Shown piece after piece: positions 1-12,237 of a stretch of DNA of 64,000 nt. How positions within the stretch are numbered: position 1 is the first letter of the stretch; each line of letters begins with the position of its first letter. The notes under the pieces are model-generated. The model did not search any database. It was given only the letters and a program-made list of their open reading frames with translations, and had not been told where the DNA came from. This stretch comes from Rotaria socialis. Its lineage: Eukaryota > Rotifera > Eurotatoria > Philodinida > Philodinidae. A program made the position numbers and the translations under genes. Where the stretch lies: assembly GCA_905331475.1 (NCBI GenBank), contig CAJNYU010002478.1, positions 248,001-312,000 on the forward strand, written 5' to 3'.

Positions 1-3000
1 CTTCCGATATTGTTCTAGATGATAAATGATGAATACGTTCTTTACGTGAACGTATTTCGCATAAAAAATCCCACATAATCCAAGCAAATGATTTTGATTT
101 TATTAATTGTTCTTCATCATTTTCTTCTGTATATGCAATATAATACCAAGATGAAGCTTTTTGTAATTGTTTACGAGCTATTTTAACATCAGATGATAGT
201 AATGTTATATCATGATCACGATCACGTTTACGTTGTTGTTTATCATTATAGCGAATAAATTCATTGAGAAATTCTCTTCGTGCATCTGTACGCAAACGTT
301 TAAAATCTTGTCCAGCAACATCAGCTGCATCATACGAACGTTTTTCATCAATAAATAATGGTTGACAACCTGTTATTAATTCAGCTTCAGTACTATAATC
401 ATATAAATCCAGTATTTGCTGTAATTTATTGCAATATAAGTGATATTGACGTTTAGCATCATCTAAATAGATTTCAAAACCATCAAATAATAATGTTTCA
501 TCAATTTCAATAAAGTGCTTTTGGTCAAGATATTCTAATTGAATATGTAAATCATATGCACAACGTGCTTGACGATATATTTTTCCAAGAACTTTTCGAC
601 TTGAATATGAACGTAGTTCTTTTTCCATAAAATCTGGATAACGTGGTGCTTTTAATTCGCGACGTTTTTCATCATTAACAGGATTAATGCCAGTTTTTGG
701 ATAATCGACTACAGCAGCAATATCACGTGCTAATTCTATACAGCGAGGACTTGTTGCTGATTCTAAATCAGCCCAAGCTAGATGTGCATTACATAATTCA
801 CCAAGAAAATCATTTGCCATATAATCAATTAAAAATTCAGCTACATCATCAATTGTTATGGCATGATCAAGAAGTTTTTTTTCTGTTGTATCATAATCTA
901 ATGCTTCTATTTGATTTTCAAGGTTAGGTACTAGATCTGGTAACCAACAAACCCAATAGACATCGCCATCAAGATCAGAACCAGATATTTCATTTGTATG
1001 TGGACGATCACCTTAGAATTCAAATGTTAATATTAAAAAATTTAATTAAATGAAAAATTTAAATTTTTACCATTGCAAGGAAAAACAATACAATCGTGTA
1101 AATGATGCAAATGTGGAATATCAACAGCTTTTAATACACGAATATCACCTAAACATATTATTCAACGATGAAAATACTTGTCACGAAAACAAAAAGAATA
1201 ATTATCATAATAAATTTTACCTGGATATAAACAAGGATTTTTTGTAACTGCAACATAACCAAGAACAATTTCTGATTCAAGTTGACTGTTGGATGTAAAT
1301 TGAATAAATACTTCGCCATATTGAAGTGTTCGACTTTCGTCAATTATACCAAACATAGCTCGGCCATATGCTCGTGGTATAGCAACATTTGAACGTTGTT
1401 TTAAACAACGCAATCGATCACGATAAGCAGCAATTAAAAGTGAACGAAAAAATGGTTCTTGAGATATATCAACTAAAACGAAATATGATTCTTTCAAATA
1501 TTAGTACAAACTTTCTATGTAAAAAAAAAAGTTATCTACACATTCAGATAGATCAATTATATAGTTTGCGAAGCTGCTCTCATTCGACATTGTAGATTAA
1601 TTATCAATTTTCGTGATCTATTCTATATCATTTTATATTCAACCACCGACTTAATCAGAAAAAGAATGTTAATTTTTATACACACACACGCGCACATGAA
1701 AGATAAAATTAATTTCTATTTATCAAATATCTAATAGATGTAATTCTAAAAATTGGAAAATAAATATTAGAAAAATGAAAACATACTTCCTGAATTACTG
1801 ATTTTTTCAAATTCAAAAAATCTAACTTTATCCAATAAACTAATAGCTTCTCGACATTTAAGTAAAGCCATTGTTGAACGAAGACGTGCTTCATTTTGAA
1901 TATGTAAAAATGCAGTATCTTGAATACCAAGCGATGAAAGTAATGTTATGACTTGTCGATTTAATGTTAAATTACATGGCTTAGAATAATCAATGACTTC
2001 AAGATCATAATGGTCACATTCGAATTTCATTTGTGATCGACGAACTTGAATTATTTCACGTGCACCTAAAAGACCAAAAATGAATTCTTTTTGTTTTGAA
2101 AATTTAATGGATTAATTCAAATACCAAGTTCCGGTGCTTTAACTAAAACTCCTTTTATTCCTGCCATACGTATTTGAAGTGCACAAGGTAAATAACCTGT
2201 TGTTTGATTAAGATCCAATGCTTCAAAAACGCGTCTCATCATTGATTCACTTATTTTTCCAATACCATCCGTAAATACGTAGCGTCCATCCTTCGTTTTT
2301 ATATCTGGAATTTCTTCAACTTCGATTGATCTTTGTACAGTAAATGTTTTAATTGAACCCGTAAAACAAAGTGCCATACGTGTAACATATGATGAAACAG
2401 AATATTCGTGACGGAAATTACCCATCCATTGTCGAATAGTTTCAGCTGTATTTCCATTATTGGGCTTATAAAACCAAAACGATCGATCGCGCAATTGAGA
2501 ATTTGAACAATGAAGATATTCATAATCAGTTTGTGCAATGGTTAAATCTTGTTTTATTAAATCTAATATTCTTTCACGACATTGTTCCACAGTTTCAGCA
2601 GACATGGTAACAAAATCTTCGTCACGTAATAAAACACGACAAAATGCAAACGATGAACCAAATCTTCCACCCCGTAAAACACGATTTTCTTTCATTGGAC
2701 GCATTGGTTGTGGTAAAATTTGTGTTGGAGTTACAATAACACGTGGAACATAACAATAATTTGGTGTTGTACAATCGAATAGCCAACGTGCACTAACATT
2801 AGCATATTTTATTGCATAATTTGATAATGTTATATAAATGTCCAAAAATCGGTTATCTTTACATGTTTTCCATAAATCACGTAATGCATGATAAAACAAT
2901 GAAGAATCATTGGAAATATCGACTAATTTAGCTACGAATTCATCAGTTAATTTATCTTTTAGGCGATAACCTATTTGTAGAAAAAATAGTAATTTATTTT

Positions 3001-4684
3001 CCATTAAAACAAAAAAATGAAGCGGTGCTCTCAATCTATACTAGTCTATGTTTTTCTTATTGATGTTCTCTGAAACTATATTTTCGATAGATACTATTGT
3101 AACATGTGCTTTCGTAATATTCAGTTGATGAGAATTATGTCAGAAGAAAAATTGAGAATAGAAGTGTGGAGTCAGTATGAGAATAAAGAAAACTTCTATA
3201 TCTTATCGTCGGTAGTACTTTTTCTCGCGTTGATTTTGATTGTTTCTAGTTATAGTCAATATTTATTTGTATAATCATATTTTGAGGATATCTATGTATT
3301 ATGACAGTAGTGACTTCTAAAAGAAGGTTATGAGAGATTATAATACAATTAATTATAAGATTAAATTTTATATTCTCCTATTTCAACTATTTCCATTTAA
3401 AAAGAAGAGAGAACTGTTTCGTCAAGGAATTTTTCAAACGAAATAATAAGAAAAATATTCTCAGTGATAGAATCGAAATGAAAAATTGAGCTTACCAAGT
3501 GAAGTAAGCATGTGCCAAGCATAATTGCAAAGATAATTTCCAAATTGTAAATTTTCATACGAATTATGATAATCATTTGGTAAATAAATAATTTTTATAT
3601 TTCCATATAAAATTTTCATATTATTTTCAAGTAATTTACTTGCTAAATCATTAATCATTTTACTGCTAGTATTTAAGAGTGGTATTCGTACATGTATGAC
3701 TGATGATTGCGCAATATGTTGTGAATCGAAACGATGAAATTTTGTTGAACGTATTCGTTTTCTTGTTCCTAAATCATCCAATTCAACTTCTTGTACTGGC
3801 TTAAGAGCATATAAAAGTGGAATAAATATATCAATAAAATTATCTTGATGATTAAGTACTATATATGATTCAATACTATCATGGGGTATCAATATGGAAT
3901 AGAGAATTTTATTATAAAGTAAATCATCATTTGTATTTAAATAATCTTGATTTTTTATTGAACGTAAACAAATCGATTGTGGAATTGTGCGAAATTCGAT
4001 TTCAAATTTATCAATATCTGGTAATGTTGATGTATGAGCCAAGTATGTGCCACAATCAAGAAATGAACCGAGTGTTACTAGATGACATGTAGTTGATAAT
4101 GGCGCATTTTTACGTAACGATGTTAAATTTAATAATGTATCATCAGGTGTAGAAGACGATCTGATTTGTTTGTGTTTGTTTTGTTTTATTTTTAATTGTT
4201 CACGTTGAAGGCGACCACGATATCCGTAATGAAGACGTTCTTTCGGTGTATAATCAACAGTTTCATTTTCATACGAATTCTCATCCAATGTTTCAGATGT
4301 TGTTTTGAAATAAAGCCAAACAGGCATGCCTGGTTTAAAACGTTTGCAAACATCATGGGTTTGCAATGGCTTACGAGTTTTATAATAAATATTATCTAAA
4401 CCTTTTATGTGAAGTGATGTACGCGGATCAGGTTGTTGAGTTTCTTTGCTTTTAGATTCTTTCAATAAAGACATTAATGGACGTAAACCATTGCTAATAT
4501 GAAGACTTTCTTTATGATGAATACTAAGAATATATTCAGGTTTACGAACATTGGACTTTGTTTCTAATTTTAAATGTAATTTTCTACTTGTTAATTTACT
4601 AACATCATCAAATAATTGAAAATTTCGATTAACATGATCCTTACGGCGATTTAAGGGATATTTTTCGATTGGATTAGTAGCCAT
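1..4684 (-). CDS. Cellular RNA-dependent RNA polymerase (RNAi pathway), C-terminus off the left edge
   Basis: Eukaryotic RDR-family polymerase (EGO-1/RRF-1/QDE-1/plant RDR type), which copies RNA into dsRNA or secondary siRNAs. Six exons on the minus strand: 4684-3496, 2970-2125, 2065-1787, 1472-1221, 1148-1071, 1011-<1. The introns (525, 59, 314, 72, 59 bp) all have GT/AG ends and matching phase. About 1218 residues are visible. Family landmarks occur in order: FTDGIGKIS and the MAGIKGVL stretch before residue 680, LNRQVITLLSSLG near 720, VTKNPCLYPGDIRVL near 850, and the catalytic loop GSDLDGDVYW near 890, whose Asp triad binds Mg2+ in this family. The open frame then runs to the window edge. 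The first ATG (4684) follows an acceptor-like ttctag by two bases. The N-terminal 400 residues are divergent, but they splice in frame into the conserved core, so I treat them as the same gene. No stop or frameshift interrupts it, so it looks functional. Confidence 0.93.
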
Positions 4685-5250
4685 AGCTAGAACACAATTA
4701 TTAGAACGGTTTATTTCATCAAATGGTTCAAAGAAAAACGAAATAAAATTTAAAATTATAAAAAATTTTGATTCAATGGATTTATTCTATAGTTTATCAG
4801 CGACTTAAACGATAAAAGAACAAATGAAAACTTGGTATCAGCTCCACCGAAAGTGAAGGTATGACCAAAGTGAACATTTCTACTATCAACAAAGTTTTCG
4901 TAACGATTTTTATGAAAAATAGATGGCGTAAGTAAACATGTTCAAATAAAGTGTACAAAAATGCAAAATCTGAATTCAATCGGATTATATAGTGATGTAT
5001 TTATGAAGAATATCTACTTCCAGGTTACAATTAAAAATAATTAGATCAATTAGATCTATAGACACATTAGTTGTTCGAGAAGTTCAATTAGAAAAGTTTT
5101 ATTTTTTGTAGGACGTCCCAAGAGTGACTGGCCATCAAGAAATTTGAATATCTTATAATCAATCTTGAATCAAATGAACTGGTTTGTTTTTCTTAGGATA
5201 AAGGGCAGATACACATTTTTTTTTCATCAAGAAAAAGTTCATTTATAGTC
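4685..5250. other. Upstream region of the RdRP gene, no gene seen
   Basis: AT-rich sequence between the RdRP start and the first transposon remnant. It should hold the RdRP promoter, but I see no recognisable core element and no coding exon. Confidence 0.5.
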
Positions 5251-6056
5251 ATAGATCCCAGAGATGGGCAAGTCAAGTCATTTTTGACTTGACTTGACTT
5301 GTGACTTCCCAGGTCGAACAATCCCACACCAAATCCGATAGAAACTTGATAGTATCCTATCATTCGCAGAATCTTATAGTTTTCCGGGTCGAGGAATTGA
5401 CGTCGGAACCGATTGAACTTTCAATGACATCCAACGATGTTTCTTTGGAATTCATAGGAATCCGACACTGAGGATCCAACTTCGAATCCTGAACCCGGAA
5501 TCCGACGATAGGTCTGTAGGGTCCGACAAAATCCGATAAGATCCTACTGGGTGCAAGACGGATCGGATGGGTTCCAATTGGTGTCTACTGTTGGATTGCT
5601 TGACCTCGGTTGTTGTGTATAAAAAAAAAAGTCAAGTCAAGTCAAGTCTAAAAATGTATATATTTGAAGATATTTTATTCACTTCAATTTCGATTTTCTA
5701 ACTTGAAATGCAATGGAAAATAGAAATGAAGATCTGGACATATGCTCAGATATTGAAATTGTGTGAAATAAGATAGTGGCGTTAAAATATGTAGAAATGT
5801 TTTTTTCTCAATTTCTATTCGGTGTTTCATTTTCCAACAATTTGTTTCACGAAAATACGTTGTTTCCTTTGTTTTTATAAAAATCTAATTGATGCACAGC
5901 TTAGAAAACGATAGTAAAACTATAATATGGATCAAGGAAACAATGTGGTCGGTAAGTTGCTTTTAATTTAAGAAAACTTGATGAAAATCGGATTAAATTC
6001 CAACTTGACTTGACTGGAGCCAAAAACTTTTTGACTTCCCCATCTCTGATAGATCC
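5251..6056. mobile_element. Non-autonomous hAT-like element with 8-bp target duplication
   Basis: The element is 5259-6048 (790 bp). Its ends are inverted copies, CAGAGATGGGCAAGTCA on the left and TGACTTCCCCATCTCTG on the right, 16 of 17 matching. It is flanked by a perfect 8-bp direct repeat ATAGATCC (5251-5258 and 6049-6056). An 8-bp duplication and ends of the form CAGRGRTGGG are the known signature of the hAT superfamily. Next to the ends lie tandem GACTT/AAGTC pentamers (5270-5300, 5630-5650, 6002-6014), typical subterminal transposase-binding repeats. The interior is rich in TCCGA/TCGGA words and encodes no transposase, so movement would need a source in trans. The intact duplication suggests a fairly recent insertion. 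Confidence 0.85.
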
Positions 6057-6080
6057 ATCAAAATTCCCCTTACCATATAA

Positions 6081-6387
6081 GTAGTAACACGTTGGGGAAG
6101 TTAGCACAAGATTCGAGTTTTTCCAGCCCGGATTCGCCTATATGGTTGTGTTGAATTTCATTTTCGTTGTGTTNGGCTGAAATTACTTCTACAAGATTTT
6201 CAGAGAAAGCAGTAATTCCAGGTAAAGTGCCAGATTTTGATCGACAACCCCCTTTAAAAATTACACCATTCGATTCAGCGCAAAATTCTGCATCCAACAC
6301 AACGAAAATGAAATTCAACACAACCATATAGGCGAATCCGGCTGGAAAAACTCGAATCTTGTGCTAACTTCCCTAACGTGTAGTAAC
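6081..6387. mobile_element. Long-arm MITE (foldback) with 8-bp target duplication
   Basis: The element is 6089-6379 (291 bp), flanked by a perfect direct repeat GTAGTAAC (6081-6088 and 6380-6387). Almost a third of it at each end is an inverted repeat: 6089-6177 and 6294-6379 pair with only a few mismatches (outer end ACGTTRGGGAAGTTAGCAC). The middle, 6178-6293, is not coding. The single undetermined base of the window (6174) sits in the left arm. The short non-coding body and near-identical long arms fit a MITE. An 8-bp duplication is compatible with hAT, Merlin or P-type transposases. The ends do not carry the usual hAT CA start, so the superfamily is left open. Confidence 0.85.
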
Positions 6388-9167
6388 TTTCAATTCATTC
6401 AAGAAAATTTCTCATGTGCGAATTATAGTGGGCAACTATGTGCATTTGTAGGAATTTCTATACATAACCAACACAATCCTTATTTTGATAGGAAAATAAC
6501 GAACGCTATCATCATATTATAGATATAGTTAATGAATTTATTAAATAAAACAGACATTTTCAAATATGCAACAACATCGAATACACTTTCTACTGAATAA
6601 TATACAAGTTGAAATTACTATCAAACGTTTTTCACAGTATGACAGTTTTGCTCGATTTCTTTTTTAATACTCGTACTCAAAGTAATGCGCTCTAAGTTGA
6701 TAATCATGAACCTTGAAAAAAATCTCAAAACTGTTCCTTTAACAAACAGAGATGTATCTTTGTTTCTGAATTAGAAAGTGCCAAAAACAGATCAGTTTCA
6801 ATAAAATAACTGCTTCAAACTTGACTCGCTTTAGCATAGTAAAAGATCGAGAGTCTTCTAGTATACAAAACTATTTCATATACATAAATTTCCAAAAGCT
6901 AATACAAAAAAAACTTAATTAATCATACAAGAAAAAACTATTTCACTGTATTTTCCATCCAATTAAAGGATTTTCCTTTAAGTACAAAATTGAAATCTAC
7001 TTTTGTTTTCTATAAACACTCGTGCATTAATTGCATAATTGTTTTCATAAATATTCTGCTAAACAAAGAATAATTACAGACGAGTTCTCATCGATTTGCC
7101 TGTGAATAATCCTATACAAAAACTACGTGCGAGTATTCAGGAGGGTACAGAAGAATTGCTCATACATAAAAAATTGTTCGAGAATTCCCATACGTAATTA
7201 CAGTGCTTAGCGTCAAGTCTTACTTTTTAGATGGAGCTATTGACATGGGAATTTTCGTAGATATGTATGTCTATCATTGAAAGTAGATCAAGGCACTTCA
7301 ACTAAATGTATAGTTCATATTCAAGTCGCTCATGATAGATCAATAGATTAGATGTTTTTTTAAACTCATAAAAGAAAAGAAATGTTTTTTGAAGTATGGT
7401 CGAACTGATCGAATGCAATCTATGGTCTATCGAAATTGAAAACCCTCGTTTACGACTTGAATAAGTATTAGAAGTTACCATAAACAAAACAAAAACTTGA
7501 AAAAAATGTCACGAAAATTCGTCACGATACAATGCTAATTCGATTTTGTTCATTTTATATACCACTGAGATCATAGTAGAATATTTGAAGTTTCACTTTT
7601 TATCCATCTTGACCTTTTATCTAGATCTAAATATTTATGTCACGCAAATAAATGTTTAGTTTAGCTATTCTGTCGATATATCTTTAATACAATATTGAAA
7701 TTGATGATAATCTTTAATTAAAACGAGGCATGATATTTTTCTTCATGCTATAAATATCTTTTAAAAAAAGTAAATTTTGAAATTAAAAGATACTATCTAT
7801 AGATTCACTGACACCTTTTTAAGTGTCAACTAGAATGTACTTCGTTCTTGTTATTGATATGTTTATATTCTTGTTAGCTTATTATACATAGTAATTTAAG
7901 TCTCGAGCAAACTCGATCTAAAATTGGCACTAAGAAAAAAGTAATCATACGAACTATTCTAGCATGAAATAAGCTGTTAACGAAATTGAATTAGCTGAAA
8001 AACTTTTCTATAGGTTTTACTGTTTCCAAGTATTACTTGGAAATTAGATTCGACTTCTTGATTGAAGTTCTACTCGAATTCATGTCAGTATTTGCATGAG
8101 TATTATATTTGGTTATGCTTCTCATGAGATTTTGTTTTTTGTTCTAAACAATTATTAATTGTAAAAAACAAATAAGTTCGTGTATTCATCTAACAAAATG
8201 TCAAATATCTTTTCTAAGCCTATGTGAAATTGACTAAATTCGTCGTTTCCAATTATTGTCGACAATCGATACTTGATCTATAGACTTAAAACACTACTTC
8301 GATAACATATTCAATAATTCAAATAGCTTATTAGAAATAAGTTCACTCTATCCGTAGTGTCTTTACTTCTTTCTGTTTTTTTTTCTTCTCAAAAATACTG
8401 TCCGAAAAATATGACAGTCTTATGACAGGAAATAGAAAGAACTAATTGCGACAAAGCTGGATATACTTCTCTACTAAATGCATCATTGTAATACGCAATG
8501 TTTAGTCATTGAAACTAGTAGAGAATAGAAACTATTGCTAACGATGACTAGAATATGAAGCGTTTTTGACAGAAGATAAAACTTTAAAAAATGTCATAGG
8601 TAAATTAGTTAAATAGGATCTGAAGGACAGTATCATTCAGAAAAAAAAACTTGGTCGTTTTTGACAAATGATTTGAATAGAGAATAAATATTACGTTAAC
8701 AAAAAATATAAACATTAATCTTTCTTTTTTATCTATGAAATATTTTACGATAATTTCTATGTGAAATTATATATTTTTTTAAATATGGTTATTTATTTTA
8801 TCGATAGTCAATCAGTCACTGAAGAAGAAGAAAAAGAACAATAAATTCATACAAAGAATAAGCGGTTACTTTATATCTAATCGACTAAAATTTATCGAAA
8901 TTGTTAATTATGATGTATTTTTGAATTATAGTTCTATATTTGTGTAATATGAATCTTTTAAGCAAAACAAATTAGTTGAATTTTCCTTTCTGAATATTAA
9001 TCATATTTTACTTGAAATTGAATCTTTATTTTGAAAATAAAAGTCTTCTGCAGCTATTCAATAATTTCTCTCAATTCATAAAATACTGATATTCACAACA
9101 AAAATGACGAGTTTTCAAACGTTATGAATTTTTGTATAATGTAGGATTTCATACAATGTTTTTCTTT
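6388..9167. other. Intergenic region, nothing recognised
   Basis: About 2.8 kb of AT-rich sequence with many stops in all frames. I found no exon with recognisable protein similarity, no tRNA-like fold and no inverted-repeat element. The 3'UTR of the downstream minus-strand peptide gene probably extends into its right end. Confidence 0.5.
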
Positions 9168-9437
9168 TTATAATCGCCAGTTTCGCTTATCAGAATGAAG
9201 ATCAGCATCGTCGACGTCATCATTTTTTGAATCAGGTAAATAATCATTCGATGCTTGACGAAAAACGAATCGGCCACGTTTTGATAATGCTTGAAAATGA
9301 GGAGCTCTAAGCCATGGAACATTCGACAATTTTCTTGTATGAGGATAATGATATACCTCACCAGCAATGACCGATGATGAAACCATAGATAGAAAAATCG
9401 CCATTATGCATAAAGCCACTAAAGTACGTAAATGCAT
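9168..9437 (-). CDS. Small secreted peptide precursor (neuropeptide-like, unassigned)
   Basis: Encodes 89 residues from the ATG at 9437. An upstream in-frame TTG is not used as the start. Residues 1-26 (MHLRTLVALCIMAIFLSMVSSS...) form a typical signal peptide with a hydrophobic core and small residues at the probable cleavage site. The rest is a charged propeptide with two Lys-Arg sites, LSKR|GRFVF and SDKR|NWRL, of the type cut by prohormone convertases, plus an acidic stretch (DDVDDADLHSD) between them. No Gly-Lys-Arg amidation site is present. A 5'UTR exon appears to end at 10474 (donor GTAAGT). It would splice over a 983-bp intron to an acceptor at 9491-9492, so the whole coding part lies in the last exon. 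I cannot match it to a named peptide family; the precursor role is inferred from architecture alone. Confidence 0.6.
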   Translation of the reverse strand: MHLRTLVALCIMAIFLSMVSSSVIAGEVYHYPHTRKLSNVPWLRAPHFQALSKRGRFVFRQASNDYLPDSKNDDVDDADLHSDKRNWRL

Positions 9438-9490
9438 GTCTTTCTTCGAGTTGCAATACAATCAATAATGAACGGATATGTAAGACTGAT

Positions 9491-10473
9491 CTGAAATGAG
9501 CAGAGAAAAGAGACGACAAGAAAAAGAACTAGTAATTTAGTAACATGTTTTATATTGGTAGAAATGCTGTTGTTCTATATAGATAATGTCTGGTGGACAT
9601 ATAATCCACTTGGGGATGAACAATGATCATAATGAAGTAGAGAATATAATACTTAAGAATGAATTGAACAGAAAATAAAAGAAACGTTTTGACATATAAT
9701 AGAATTTAATTAATTAAAGAATATCGATTAAAGAACATAAAACATGTATTTCTAACTAAAATACTGTAGAAAGCATAAAATAAAATTTTTTTCTTAGATA
9801 TTTTCGTTGGTAAATATTTGTCTAGAAACGGAACAGTTAAATAAATTAACATTCCTAAATCAAATTAAACTCGTCTCAAGAGAAATTTTGTTTTATTAAT
9901 AGATTATTTTAAGAAATTTTTACTGTTAAATAAGAAAAAAACACATCTATTCGTAAATATAACTAATATGATTTAGAATTCTTTCTCTATCTATACAATT
10001 ATGTATTTATAACAATCAAATACTTGTCATTAGCAATGGCAATGTTTTATGTATCGCCTAATTTCGATTTATACTTTGAATAGGAGTCATTTGTCGCTCG
10101 AAAATACTTAATAACTAATCTTTTGAAAAGTTCTTCGGCATTCTAACTAAAAGAAAGGATGTTGTTACAAAATAAAACAATAACATGTCTTACTACGATT
10201 ATATATATATATATATATGTAGTTAATATTCTCTTTAATGTGTATTGAATCACATAAAAGACATTTATAGATAATATAGTGTTTGTTACATTATAATGAG
10301 TTACATTTGTAATTCACATAGAAATCTTTTCATCACACATGATTATTCAACAATCCGCAGACAATATTTAAGTACTCAAGAGAGAAAGAGTGAAAAATAT
10401 GTGATAGTTTCATTTCCTTCGATGGACTAATTAGATAGTTATAACAGAGAAAGTGAATCAGTATTTAACTTAC
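9491..10473 (-). other. Probable 5'UTR intron of the small peptide gene
   Basis: On the minus strand a consensus donor (AAAAG|GTAAGT, exon end 10474) faces a pyrimidine-rich acceptor (TTTCAG|ATCAG, exon start 9490), 53 bases before the peptide start codon. A short AT dinucleotide run lies inside near 10200. No transcript evidence is available. Confidence 0.45.
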
Positions 10474-10559
10474 CTTTTCTTGTGCACCAGCTACGTGTTA
10501 GTTCAATTCTTTTTATTTATTCTGTTTCTTGTCAATTCTGCTGAAGTCTAACAGAGGAA

Positions 10560-11209
10560 GAAGAAGAACAACAACAATGCGCAAAGTCTACGTTTATTCT
10601 ATGCAGGAATAACAAATTGGATAGGTCGTTAATATTAATTAGTTTAGTAATTTAGCTATTAATGAACAATGAAAAAATGAATGAAGTATCTCTATGCTGA
10701 TTTCCTAAATATTATGCACTGATTGATCTGTTTTATTATTGGTTCTGTTTTCGAATTCATTAGAATATGATAAAAATATAATTAAATAATAAATTGTCCT
10801 AACTTTGTTCTCCAATGAAATATTTATTTTTTGCAAATAGTTTCATCGTTTTTGTAATGCGCGATAGGTTGAGAAGTAAAACGACTATTTATGATAAACC
10901 TTTGTAGTATTATAAAGAAACATTAATCAAAATACTGATTATATTATGGATTGATAAATAATTTTGATTGAAAAACGTTTTATGTACTTAATGCGGATTT
11001 TTTGAAAACGTGTCATGCATTATGATTATATTTTCACTGATTGATCATCCTTCGACATGCAGTTAAACGATTTATTACGTTTGACTACTAGTTGTATATA
11101 TATATATATATTTTTTTTTTTCTATTGGTTTTAATTATTGTTCTAATAAAATATTAAATGAAATGAATATTTATAGGAAATTCATGAAATGAATATTTCA
11201 TGAGATGCC
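10560..11209. other. Intergenic region with AT run
   Basis: AT-rich sequence upstream of the peptide gene. It probably holds that gene's promoter. An AT dinucleotide tract lies near 11095-11112. No gene seen. Confidence 0.4.
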
Positions 11210-11606
11210 TAATTCGAATTCGAATATAAATGGATATCCAACTGCATGGTATCAATTCGAGAATAAGTGATAGAAATAGATTTAGTTTTAGATCTATATT
11301 TAGTTTAAGATGGAGTGGGTGTAGGTTGAGATGGACTAAGGGGTAACTGTATGTGGTGGTGCGAGTGAGGGGGTTGGTAGGAGGGGTACCCGGAAAGGGC
11401 GCTGGGTGGGGGTATCAGGGATACTTCAAATGTGAATGTGGGTGATGGATACCAATGAGGAGCGCTCAAATGTGGGCGCTGGTGAAGGATATATATGTAT
11501 TCATTTTGTCGCATATATCGGAAAGTTAAACTAAAACTAAATCTATTCTAAGATTTAGTTTTAGTTTAACTTTTTCTTTTCTCCATTTATATTCGAACTC
11601 GAATTA
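11210..11606. mobile_element. Foldback/MITE-like element with G-rich core
   Basis: The 25-bp ends (11210-11234 and 11582-11606) are inverted copies with one mismatch, beginning TAATTCGARTTCGAATATAA. A possible TA duplication lies at the tips. Subterminal stretches of repeated TTTAGTTTTAG also pair with each other. The core, about 11310-11500, is strikingly G-rich on the plus strand (runs such as GGGTGGGGG), unlike all surrounding DNA. There is no transposase. The superfamily is uncertain. Confidence 0.65.
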
Positions 11607-11625
11607 GACAACTACTCTTGGCACT

Positions 11626-12223
11626 AGTGGCGTAGCCAGCAGGTTAGCAATGAGGCAATTGCCACCCAAACCAAATTTTATTGCCATTTAATTTATTTTT
11701 AATGTGGGCAATCACCTATTGTTAAAAAATATTAAAACCTGTGTACATTTAAAGATTTAAGGAGTGTTTTATTTCAACACATTTTCTCTTGATGAGATTT
11801 AATCAAGTGATTTACAAGAATCAATTTGTAATCTCTTCCAGTTACGGAATGATCACAATAATAATTCATTGATATTATTTATTTATTTTTATTGATGTTC
11901 ATTATACTAATTTTTGTTCTATTTATGCTTATTCATGCTACTTCTTGTTCTATGTATTGATATTTGTTTATGACTTTTTCGAATAAAATATTCAAATGTA
12001 TGAAATTGAAGAATACATTCCGAAATATGGGGAAAAAGCAGCGAATTTATCTGTTAATACAGGATGAATAATTTCTCTTCCAGTAAATAACGACTTCTGT
12101 AATGCAGATATTTAAAAAAAAGTTATTGCTAACTAGAGTTTTTAATGGCCGCTATTGTCACCCACGAAAAATAATTTAGCTGGTAAATTGTCATCTACTT
12201 AAAAGAATCCTGGCTACGCCACT
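11626..12223. mobile_element. hAT-like non-autonomous element, older copy
   Basis: Inverted ends AGTGGCGTAGCCAG (11626-11639) and CTGGCTACGCCACT (12210-12223) match perfectly over 14 bp. The form (C)AGTGGCGTAGC is a common hAT terminus. The left outermost C is changed to T, and the flanking octamers agree at only 5 of 8 positions, so the target duplication has decayed. The interior is AT-rich and non-coding. Confidence 0.6.
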
Positions 12224-12237
12224 GGTTGACAGTATTT

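Noticed and set aside
697..927. Plus-strand open frame of 76 codons
   Set aside because: Lies antisense to the last RdRP exon, whose frame carries the conserved residues; composition is that of a shadow frame.
6070..6327. Minus-strand open frame of 85 codons
   Set aside because: Spans the MITE arms and the undetermined base; produced by the inverted repeat, not by a gene.
11305..11514. Proline/serine-rich minus-strand frame
   Set aside because: It is the complement of the G-rich core of a foldback element, and low complexity explains it.
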